Origin: JAVBSX01 sp051660685
Lineage (GTDB): Bacteria; Planctomycetota; Planctomycetia; Pirellulales; Thermoguttaceae
Direction: 5' to 3'
Assembly (NCBI GenBank): GCA_051660685.1
Contig: JBOFQB010000057.1
Span: 1 to 60,658 of the forward strand
DNA: 60,658 nt
In this document: one piece after another, positions 8,998-17,028 of the stretch
Layout: the number at the start of each line of letters is the position of its first letter
Numbering within the stretch: the stretch's first letter is position 1
Translations under genes and position numbers: made by a program
Notes under the pieces: model-generated
What the model saw: the letters and a program-made list of their open reading frames with translations, nothing else
Database searches by the model: none
Told to the model about the DNA's origin: nothing

Positions 8998-11900
8998 ATG
9001 AGTGAACCCGTTGTTGTCAATCTCCGTTTTTTAGCAAAAGAACTTGATCTTCCAATCGTAAAAGTCCAAGCGGTTGTTGATCTCCTTGACGAAGGACATC
9101 CGGTCCCGTTTATTGCCCGATATAGGAAAGACCTGACCGGAAATTTACATGAGGATGATATTCGAGCAATTCAGGTCGAGTTGCAAAGTGAACGCGCATT
9201 AGCTGAACGCAAGCAGACGATTTTGCGGACAATCGAGTCGCAAGGACAATTGACGCCGGAACTGGATCGGAAGATTCGGGACGCAAAGACGACGAAACGG
9301 TTGGAAGACCTCTATTTGCCCTTTAAGCCCAAAAAGCAGACATTAGCAACGATTGCACGAAGTAAAGGATTGGAACCGCTTGCATTGGAGATTCTGGCGT
9401 CTGATCCAGTGATTGCCGACTTGGACAAAAGGGCTGCTGAATTTATCAATGAGGACAAGGGGGTTTTATCCGTTGCAGATGCTCTTTTAGGAGCAGGGCA
9501 CATTGTTAGTGAACTATTCAGTGAAAAAATTGAGATTCGTCAACATGTTCGTGAAGTGGTCCAACGAGCGGGTTGTCTGGTTGCCAAACGCATTCTCACA
9601 AAAGAGACAACGGATTTGGGCGAAGAGGTCGGCGAAAACAATGTTGGAGATAGTCCGACTTCAAACGACAAAGGAGAAGCAACTAAGGGCAAGAAGAAAG
9701 CGAAGAAGGTAAAGCAGGAAAAGTTGGTTCAGGACCAACCGGCAACCGTTGAAACCGCGCAATCGCCGGTTGAAACTCCGCAATCTTTGGTCGAAACCCC
9801 GCAATCGCCGGTTGAAGCTCCCCAATCTGCTGAAGAGAGCCGGGAAGTTGAACCGAGTCAAGCCGGTTGTGCGGTTGCTGAAGACAACAGCGGTTCAGGA
9901 GGAGGGGAATTGGAAAACGATTTGGAATCGACTCAACCAGAAACGATTCAGGAGTCGATCTCGACCGTTCAGGAGTCGATCTCGACCGTTCAGGAATCGA
10001 CTTCAGCAGTTGAGGAATCGTCGACTCTTCCAGAATCGTCAACAGTTCAAGAATCGACAACGGTTGAAGAATCGCCCGTTGAACAGGGACAGTCTGTTGA
10101 CGATGTTGATGATTTGAAGACCATCTCCAAATTAGATGACTCCCGTCCGAACATTGAAACGGTTGCTCAGACGGATCAGGATATTCAGGTTGTTGAACAA
10201 CAGTTCCAACAATGGAAGGAACAGCAGAAAGACAAGGAAAAACCGATTGTTCCGTCACAAAATCAGGTGAAGAAAAAACGGAAAGCGGAAAAGAAAAAGG
10301 CTAAAGAAGCCCGGGTCAAACGTCAGTTGGATCACATGGAACGACTGTTCCACGATTATTTTGATTATCGTCTTGAGATACGGAAAATTCCCCCTCACCA
10401 AACATTAGCGTTAAATAGGGGGGAAAAGGCGAAAATGATTCGCGTCAAATTGGATGTTAATCAGGATGAATTGGCTGCAAAAGCAACAGGGCTTTGTGTT
10501 GCGACCGATCATCCACATAGTGATTTTTTAACGGGTTGTCTTCGTAATGCAGTCGAGCGACTTATTCTCCCGTCTGTTGAACGTGAAGTCCGGGCTGATT
10601 TGACAGAACAGGCGGAACTTCAGTCAATTCAGGTGTTTGCGAAAAATTTGCGCAATCTGCTCCTACAACCTCCTCTTCGTCGTCAACGGGTTCTCGCAAT
10701 TGATCCCGGTTTCAAACATGGTTGCAAAATGGTTGCCCTTGACGAGTTCGGTAATGTCCTCGCTCATGAAACAGTTTACCTTTTTGGAAGTGCTGACAAA
10801 AAACGCCGGGCAGAAGAGAGTATTGTCCGACTTATTGACGAATACCGTATTTCGGTCATTGCGATTGGAAATGGAACCGCTTGTCGTGAAACGGAAGAGT
10901 TCATTTCCCGGTTAATTGCCAAACATTCCGATCATCCAACCGATTTGAACCCCAAAAAGGTCGATTCCGGGTCCAGTCAACAGTCAAAGCAAGAATCCGT
11001 TGCTCTGCAACCGACTGTTCAAGAATCAGCTCCTCAAGAACCAGCTGTTCAAGAACCCGTTGTTCAGGAATTGGTCGGGCAGAAACCGACAGAACAGGCA
11101 GGTTCGGAAGAACCGTCTCAACCGGTTGAACCAAAATTTGTCCGAAGTCAAGCGGTTGCAGATGCTTCTTATGTCGTCGTTAATGAAGCTGGAGCAAGTG
11201 TTTATTCCGCAAGTCCTCTTGCAAATGAAGAATTTCCCAATTACGACATCCTACTTCGAGGTGCTATTTCAATTGGGCGACGTTTGCAAGACCCGCTTAA
11301 CGAATTGGTTAAGGTGGAACCGGCCAGTTTAGGGGTCGGCATGTACCAACATGACCTCAAGAGTAAATACTTGAAAGACTCACTCAATCATGTCGTCGAA
11401 TCTTGCGTCAATCACGTTGGAGTTGACTTGAATACAGCGGGACCCGCTATTTTGCGTTATGTATCCGGTTTGAATCAACTAACTGCCAAACGAATCTATG
11501 AATATCGTGTAGAGCATGGACCTTTTAAGACTCGGGAAGACCTTAAAAAAGTTCCCGGTCTTGGAGAAGTGACCTTTACACATTGTGCCGGGTTTTTACT
11601 GATTCCTAACGGCGTCAATCCGTTGGACGCAACTTGGATACACCCGGAAATGTACGACGCGACATATCGTATTCTGGAGCAAATGGGATATACGGTCGAA
11701 GATTTGCGGAATCCAGAAACGGCGAAAGAAATTGCCGCAAAAACGAAAACAGCGGATATTACGGCGATTGCGGACGCTCTTGGAATCGGGCCAATTACGA
11801 TTCGGGACATCCTGCAACAGTTGGGCAAACCGGTTCGGGACCCGCGTGAACGTCTTTCAACCCCGGTCTTCAAAAAAGGCATTTTGCAGTTAAAGGACCT

Positions 11901-12753
11901 AAGCCCGGACATGGAATTGACCGGGACAGTCCTGAATGTCGTCGATTTTGGGGCTTTCATTGACATTGGTCTGCATGAATCAGGTTTGGTTCATATTAGT
12001 CAGTTTGCTGACCGTTATGTTCGGGACGCTCACGAGTTCGTCTCGGTCGGCAATATTGTTCGGGTTTGGGTCGTCGAAGTTGATTCCAAAAGGAATCGTA
12101 TATCGTTGACCATGATTCCCCCTCATCTCAGAAAACAGGAACAACGGGAACAACGTCGGGACGGTTCATTCAAACGGGACGCCGAGTCGCAACATTCGGG
12201 CGACAGTACATCACAAGGAGTTCGTTCGTCGGGACCGGGAAAAGGGTTGGATCAGCGTCAAGGTTCGGATTCTCGATCAGACAGGGGATCGACACAGAAA
12301 CGGGACGGAGTCGGAACAGTTGCAGAAACGAACGAACAGCGGGATTCTCGCAATGATTCTCGGAAACCGGGACGAACTCAGGGACAAGGAGGGGCGTTTG
12401 GTCGGGAAGGACGACCGAGTGAGGGTCAAGACTCATTTCGACGGAATCGACGAGATGGTCGGGACGGACGAGATGGACGGAATCGGGGCGAAGTCAAACC
12501 CAAAGTCTTTGTGTCCGCCCCTCTCGAAAAGAAAATGGCCCCCATTTCTGAGGAGATGAAAAAGGGAAAAGAGCCGCTTCGCAGTTTTGGTGATCTTGCT
12601 CAACTTTTTGGTCGGGTTCAACTTGAGGAATCAGAGAAGAAGAAGGGCAAGAAGGATAATAGGGAAAATAAAGAAAACAAGGAGAATAAAGAGAATACCG
12701 CAAAAAGTCCTGATAAGGATGCTGAAAAAAATCAAGAGAATAATAACACTTGA
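8998..12753 (+). CDS. tex: RNA-binding transcription accessory protein Tex, with large inserts
   Basis: Tex binds RNA and associates with the transcription and translation machinery. The family is usually about 750-800 residues, and this one is 1251. The order is Tex N-terminal helices (FIARYRKDLTGNLHEDDIRAI, residues 38-58), an insert at about 200-434, the rest of the core with DYFDYRLEIRKIPPHQTLAL, a YqgF-like RNase H fold (RVLAIDPGFKHGCKMVALDE), a second insert at about 646-713, helix-hairpin-helix repeats (LKKVPGLGEVTFTHCAGFLL), an S1 domain at about 970-1040 (GTVLNVVDFGAFIDIGLHES), and a 200-residue basic Arg/Gly/Asp/Lys tail. Both inserts are Glu/Gln/Ser/Val/Pro low complexity built on seven-residue units. 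The ATG at 8998 is chosen because homology begins there. Its stop lies 14 bases before the coaC start. Confidence 0.93.
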   Translation: MSEPVVVNLRFLAKELDLPIVKVQAVVDLLDEGHPVPFIARYRKDLTGNLHEDDIRAIQVELQSERALAERKQTILRTIESQGQLTPELDRKIRDAKTTKRLEDLYLPFKPKKQTLATIARSKGLEPLALEILASDPVIADLDKRAAEFINEDKGVLSVADALLGAGHIVSELFSEKIEIRQHVREVVQRAGCLVAKRILTKETTDLGEEVGENNVGDSPTSNDKGEATKGKKKAKKVKQEKLVQDQPATVETAQSPVETPQSLVETPQSPVEAPQSAEESREVEPSQAGCAVAEDNSGSGGGELENDLESTQPETIQESISTVQESISTVQESTSAVEESSTLPESSTVQESTTVEESPVEQGQSVDDVDDLKTISKLDDSRPNIETVAQTDQDIQVVEQQFQQWKEQQKDKEKPIVPSQNQVKKKRKAEKKKAKEARVKRQLDHMERLFHDYFDYRLEIRKIPPHQTLALNRGEKAKMIRVKLDVNQDELAAKATGLCVATDHPHSDFLTGCLRNAVERLILPSVEREVRADLTEQAELQSIQVFAKNLRNLLLQPPLRRQRVLAIDPGFKHGCKMVALDEFGNVLAHETVYLFGSADKKRRAEESIVRLIDEYRISVIAIGNGTACRETEEFISRLIAKHSDHPTDLNPKKVDSGSSQQSKQESVALQPTVQESAPQEPAVQEPVVQELVGQKPTEQAGSEEPSQPVEPKFVRSQAVADASYVVVNEAGASVYSASPLANEEFPNYDILLRGAISIGRRLQDPLNELVKVEPASLGVGMYQHDLKSKYLKDSLNHVVESCVNHVGVDLNTAGPAILRYVSGLNQLTAKRIYEYRVEHGPFKTREDLKKVPGLGEVTFTHCAGFLLIPNGVNPLDATWIHPEMYDATYRILEQMGYTVEDLRNPETAKEIAAKTKTADITAIADALGIGPITIRDILQQLGKPVRDPRERLSTPVFKKGILQLKDLSPDMELTGTVLNVVDFGAFIDIGLHESGLVHISQFADRYVRDAHEFVSVGNIVRVWVVEVDSKRNRISLTMIPPHLRKQEQREQRRDGSFKRDAESQHSGDSTSQGVRSSGPGKGLDQRQGSDSRSDRGSTQKRDGVGTVAETNEQRDSRNDSRKPGRTQGQGGAFGREGRPSEGQDSFRRNRRDGRDGRDGRNRGEVKPKVFVSAPLEKKMAPISEEMKKGKEPLRSFGDLAQLFGRVQLEESEKKKGKKDNRENKENKENKENTAKSPDKDAEKNQENNNT
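9949..9990 (+). repeat. 21-bp tandem repeat within tex insert 1
   Basis: Two exact 21-bp units (9949-9969 and 9970-9990) encode QESISTV twice. A degenerate third copy follows (QESTSAV). Related seven-residue units (SPVETPQ, SLVETPQ) occur upstream at about 9760-9835, so the insert grew by repeat expansion while staying in frame. Confidence 0.8.
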
Positions 12754-12767
12754 GATTGGCAGTTGAT

Positions 12768-13325
12768 ATGGAAGTATTGGTTGGAATAACAGGCGGAATC
12801 GCGGCGTACAAAACGGCAACGCTTGTCAGTCGTTTGGTTCAGTCCGGTTATGGTGTTTCTGTTCTTATGACGCAATCGGCGACGCAGTTGATTTCACCCA
12901 AAACCTTTGAATCTCTGACCAATCGACCGGTTATGACCGGTTTGTTTGACGCTCATTCACATGCTCACATTGAATTAGGGCGTAAAGCACACCTGTTGTG
13001 TGTTGCTCCAGCAACTGCCAATTTTCTTGGAAAAACGGCAAATGGAATTGCCGACGATCTCTTGAGCACTGTTTATCTCGCGTTTGAGGGTCCTGTTCTG
13101 TTTGCACCTGCAATGAACTCTGTTATGTGGAGTCAACCGGCTGTTCAGCGGAATGTTCGGAGATTGCAGGAAGACGGCGTATTCATGATTGGTCCTGAAT
13201 CCGGTCGTCTCAGTTGCGGAGAAACAGGGACGGGACGGATGTCCGAACCCGATCAAATTATTGCAGAGATACTGCGTATTTTTTCCAAATCACCTGAATT
13301 TCCTCTTTCGTCGGATAAAGTTTGA
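12768..13325 (+). CDS. coaC: Phosphopantothenoylcysteine decarboxylase (CoaC)
   Basis: 185-residue flavoprotein that decarboxylates 4'-phosphopantothenoyl-cysteine to 4'-phosphopantetheine in coenzyme A synthesis. Visible motifs are the N-terminal flavin-binding GITGGIAAYKT, the His motif in HAHIELG (catalytic histidine), the PAMNSVMW motif (PxMNxxMW), and CGETGTGRM, which corresponds to the substrate clamp. It has no CoaB (synthetase) domain, so unlike the common CoaBC fusion this is a stand-alone CoaC. The ATG at 12768 begins directly at the Rossmann-like strand. A TTG at 12750 would overlap the tex stop and is less likely. It is probably co-transcribed with tex. Confidence 0.9.
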   Translation: MEVLVGITGGIAAYKTATLVSRLVQSGYGVSVLMTQSATQLISPKTFESLTNRPVMTGLFDAHSHAHIELGRKAHLLCVAPATANFLGKTANGIADDLLSTVYLAFEGPVLFAPAMNSVMWSQPAVQRNVRRLQEDGVFMIGPESGRLSCGETGTGRMSEPDQIIAEILRIFSKSPEFPLSSDKV

Positions 13326-13521
13326 CGATTCTTTCGATTGTTATTATTCTTCCTATTAATTTTGGTCGATATTACGATTGGGGGTATACGTCAATTCAGA
13401 GTAAGAAAAAGACCGTCTCATTAGAGCGGATCAATGATTATTGTGAACGGGATGAATGCTGAGTCGTTTGGGGAGTGAAAGTTAGTCGCCGCTTTTGCAG
13501 CACTATAAAGAAGAACTTTTC

Positions 13522-15168
13522 ATGTCAAATGGAATTGGAAGAACCGTTCGTATCTTGTCGCGGTCCAACAATAGGGCTGCGTCTGCGCTGTTGGAACAGG
13601 CATCCAATTCTTCCAACGATCTAATTCGCAAAGCGGCGTACACCGAATTGATCTCCAAAGGAAGTCCGGGAACCTTTTTGGATTATATTCGGAACTTCGA
13701 TACACTGGATGAAAGTATTCGTGATATACTACGACTTCAGGCGGACAAATTGGTGAACCCGATTCGGATTGGGATTTTTGGGAGTGATCCCCGATTGCAG
13801 AAAAATGCTGTTCGTGCTGCTTTTTTCTTTAAGGTTTATGATCTCATTCCCATATTGTTGCAGATCGTAACCGATCCAAGAGGAGGAATAAACCGTTCAC
13901 ATGTTCCGCTTGAAGAATTTCTTTTGCGTTTGCTCCGATTGTTTGCCGACGAATTGGATACGGTTCAACTGCCCGGACCTTATCATTCTTTTATTCTGTC
14001 CGAAATACGTCCGATTCTGCGCAAATCCATTTTGGGTTTTAAGCGGAATGACAGTAACATTGCCCTGAAAGTTTACCTTTACCTTTATCGTTATCTTGAC
14101 GATCCAGAATTGGGTTCTAGTGCTATTTTGCGTAATCCGCTTCATCCGATTTACCCGGCCCTTTCCGCCTTATTGCAGTCTGAAAATGACCCTCATGTTT
14201 TCCAATTCGTGTTGGACAGTCTGGAACAACCGAATGTTCCCGGTTTGATCCTTTCGACCTTATCCAATCGAACGGACATGTCCTTTTTACTTTATATTCT
14301 TGCCGGTTTACCCCCTCATCTTTCGGAAACCGCGCAGGAAAATCTTTCCAAAATACATCGTTGGGAATGGTCCAAAGCAGCCCGACCTTTGATTGCCCAA
14401 TTGGATGAGAAACAGCAGAAAAGTCTGGTTGATCTGGTTCGTTTTTCAGATATTCCAGAAGAAACCGAGTTCTTTATTCTTCACTTGGTGATACAATTTG
14501 GCAAGTCCCAAGCTCGCCGTCTTGCTGTTGCTGAATTGGCATCTCATACAACAACAGAAGCGGCGCAGATTGTTTGGGACGCAACCGAAGATTCAGACCC
14601 AGAAGTTCAAGCAGCTGCACTTCGTCAATTGCGAACGCGGCATTATCCTGAAGGAACCGCACGATTATTACAGTATGCCGACAGTCCCAACCCGATTGTG
14701 CGGGATGCTGTTTATGCGGAGTTACCTGAATTTCGGATGAGCCGACTTTTGGAGACGTTTGAGCATTTGAAGGATGAACAACGTCGGACCGCATTGAAAA
14801 TTGTTCAGAAAATTGATCCCAAAGCGAAAGATGTTTTGGCGAGAGAATTGCAGTATGGAACACCAATGATGAAATCTCTTGCAATTCAGTGTGTCGAATT
14901 GGCTCCTCAATTTGTCGTGCAACTCGAAGAACCGTTAAGTGCTATATTGTTGCGGGATGAAATGCCGGAAATGCGGGTTAAAGCAGCCGAATTACTTGGA
15001 TTGGGACATCGTGAGATGAGCCGACATTCCTTGATGCAAGCGTTTCATCGAGATGTGGATGCGCATGTTCGATCTGCTGCACAACGGAGTCTCGACCAAA
15101 GAAATCAGGCCAAACAAAACAGAATGGAAACGGAACCTAAAGTCGTTGAAACGGAATCAACCGTCTAA
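13522..15168 (+). CDS. HEAT-repeat protein
   Basis: 548 residues made of paired amphipathic helices about 30-40 residues apart, with HEAT-like signatures such as DPEVQAAALRQL, NPIVRDAVYAEL, EMRVKAAELLGLG and DAHVRSAAQRSL in the C-terminal half. There is no signal peptide, so it is likely a cytosolic scaffold or adaptor. AAAGAAGAA precedes the ATG at 13522, which is preferred over an in-frame TTG at 13495. It precedes two membrane or secreted proteins on the same strand. The partner is unknown. Confidence 0.7.
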   Translation: MSNGIGRTVRILSRSNNRAASALLEQASNSSNDLIRKAAYTELISKGSPGTFLDYIRNFDTLDESIRDILRLQADKLVNPIRIGIFGSDPRLQKNAVRAAFFFKVYDLIPILLQIVTDPRGGINRSHVPLEEFLLRLLRLFADELDTVQLPGPYHSFILSEIRPILRKSILGFKRNDSNIALKVYLYLYRYLDDPELGSSAILRNPLHPIYPALSALLQSENDPHVFQFVLDSLEQPNVPGLILSTLSNRTDMSFLLYILAGLPPHLSETAQENLSKIHRWEWSKAARPLIAQLDEKQQKSLVDLVRFSDIPEETEFFILHLVIQFGKSQARRLAVAELASHTTTEAAQIVWDATEDSDPEVQAAALRQLRTRHYPEGTARLLQYADSPNPIVRDAVYAELPEFRMSRLLETFEHLKDEQRRTALKIVQKIDPKAKDVLARELQYGTPMMKSLAIQCVELAPQFVVQLEEPLSAILLRDEMPEMRVKAAELLGLGHREMSRHSLMQAFHRDVDAHVRSAAQRSLDQRNQAKQNRMETEPKVVETESTV

Positions 15169-15252
15169 AATTATAAGCCTAATACTGAACGTCTAAAATC
15201 AAACGTCGAACACCATGAATCTAACGTCAAATGTCTAACGATTACAACCAAC

Positions 15253-17028
15253 ATGTTTGAGCGAGCACGAAAGATAAGCGGTTCACTGTTCTGCTCCCTT
15301 TCTTTGGGGCTGCTCTTTCTTTGCGCTTTTGTGTCTTCCAATCACCTTCTTGCCCAAGAACCATCGTTTGGTATTGAGGATGTGTCCCAGAAATTTCGGG
15401 ATCAGTTTGGTCGAACACCGAATTCAATCAGTGAAACGACCTTTTTCATTATTGCAACGGTCGTTTTGGGGACGATCATTTTTTTGATTTGGTTGTATTA
15501 CCAATACTATGGACGACGACATATCAAGGGGGGATTTCATAATGAGAGGGAGTTGTTCAATGAGTTATGTCAGGGACATCAATTGACGCGGGAACAGCAG
15601 AACATTTTACGTCGGATTGCGAAAGAGTTGAAACTGTCAACCCCCTCATTACTGTTTATCGACCCGAAGTATCTTGAACAGACCTTGTATGACCGGGTTG
15701 TTCCGTATCCCACACATCTTCTACAGGAATTGTTGATGAGACTTTTTGGTGAAGTTGACCTTGAGATTGGGACTCAAGGGGGATTGTCGACATCCATGTA
15801 TTCTTGGACCTCCATCTCGGACGGATTGCAGGAGACGGAGATGTATTCGGCTCGAAATGATGTTGGGGGCCAAACGGCGACAACACTGTTACGTTCGGTC
15901 CCAAAAGAAGTGTCGGAACAGCAATCGGGATCAGGAAGTGCAACAGGGACAGGAGCAGGGACATGGGATTCAGAATTTTGGAGTGATATTGAGAAAGGGC
16001 AAGAGCCCCAGAAGGATGAAAAAAAGGACGGGGGAAAGACTGGGGGGGGACCAACGACTCAGGAACATTCGGGTTTAAGGTCGGCGTCTCATTTTGCGCC
16101 CGTTCTTGCTGTTCCCCCTTTGCGTGAAGAGGTCCTCAAAACGGATCAGCGTGCTTATCATGCGTCGGAAACGGTCTCTTCAGCCCGAATGATTCCCCCA
16201 AGTGGACCGGGATTGGAAAAGACGACTTATAAACCGCAGTATCCTGAAAGTAGTGAAAAAGGTACATCGAATACGAATGTAGACGTTCAACCGCCTGATT
16301 CGTCGCAAAGTGGAACATCGATTCCAACAAGCAATTCATCTAAGGAATCATTGCACAACGATTCCTCAATGAACGGTTCTTTGCTGAAGAATCCTTCATC
16401 CAATGCTTCTTCGTTCAACGCTTCTTCGCCGAATCATTCCTCTGAGAGCAATTCTTCGTCGAACAATTCCTCATCCAAGAATTCTCCCTTCACGAGTTCC
16501 ACCTCCTCCAAAGAATTACAAGGGTCTGTTAACCGGTCTCATAAGACGGAAGAACCGTTGAATGATTTTCGTCAGACGAAAATACTGGAAAACCCGACTG
16601 TTGGAACTCGCGTTTTTTCCTCGTTGATTCAGTCGATGTCCCAAGTTTCTGAAGAGTTGACTGCCAGTTCTGTACAGAATCTGCTCAATCGCCCGGTTTC
16701 TCTCTCTCCAAAATCTCTCCAAGAGATGAAGGTGAACCCAACTTTTTCCCGGCGTCCTCCGATTTCACCAATTGCGGGGCAAAATCGGACGGTTCGTCCG
16801 GGAAAACCCGTTGCAACTGGTTTGTTGGATTCCGGGCAAGGAAATGTGGTTGTTGAGCAGATTGATTTAGAGTCACTTGGGATACAGGTTCCCGGGCAAA
16901 TGATTTCAGGACAATCCAAGAGACCGACAGAATCTTCTGCGTCCAAGACGGATACAGAGTCGGGCGAGATTGGCGAGATTGCCTTTATTGAACAACTGAT
17001 TGCGTCCCCCAAATCTCCGATCAGATGA
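15253..17028 (+). CDS. Membrane protein with Ser/Asn-rich tail, unknown function
   Basis: 591 residues. A signal-like segment (about 12-34, ending at LLAQE) and a second strong membrane helix (about 61-83, FFIIATVVLGTIIFLIWLYY) place a short loop outside and the bulk in the cytosol, if the first segment is cleaved. Residues about 95-160 form a compact helical domain (ELFNELCQGHQLTREQQNIL, then LKLSTPSLLFIDP). After that comes a Ser/Asn/Gly/Pro-rich low-complexity tail (SSNNSSSKNSPFTSS). I do not recognise the family. The stop TGA overlaps the ATG of the next gene by four bases, indicating translational coupling. Confidence 0.6.
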   Translation: MFERARKISGSLFCSLSLGLLFLCAFVSSNHLLAQEPSFGIEDVSQKFRDQFGRTPNSISETTFFIIATVVLGTIIFLIWLYYQYYGRRHIKGGFHNERELFNELCQGHQLTREQQNILRRIAKELKLSTPSLLFIDPKYLEQTLYDRVVPYPTHLLQELLMRLFGEVDLEIGTQGGLSTSMYSWTSISDGLQETEMYSARNDVGGQTATTLLRSVPKEVSEQQSGSGSATGTGAGTWDSEFWSDIEKGQEPQKDEKKDGGKTGGGPTTQEHSGLRSASHFAPVLAVPPLREEVLKTDQRAYHASETVSSARMIPPSGPGLEKTTYKPQYPESSEKGTSNTNVDVQPPDSSQSGTSIPTSNSSKESLHNDSSMNGSLLKNPSSNASSFNASSPNHSSESNSSSNNSSSKNSPFTSSTSSKELQGSVNRSHKTEEPLNDFRQTKILENPTVGTRVFSSLIQSMSQVSEELTASSVQNLLNRPVSLSPKSLQEMKVNPTFSRRPPISPIAGQNRTVRPGKPVATGLLDSGQGNVVVEQIDLESLGIQVPGQMISGQSKRPTESSASKTDTESGEIGEIAFIEQLIASPKSPIR

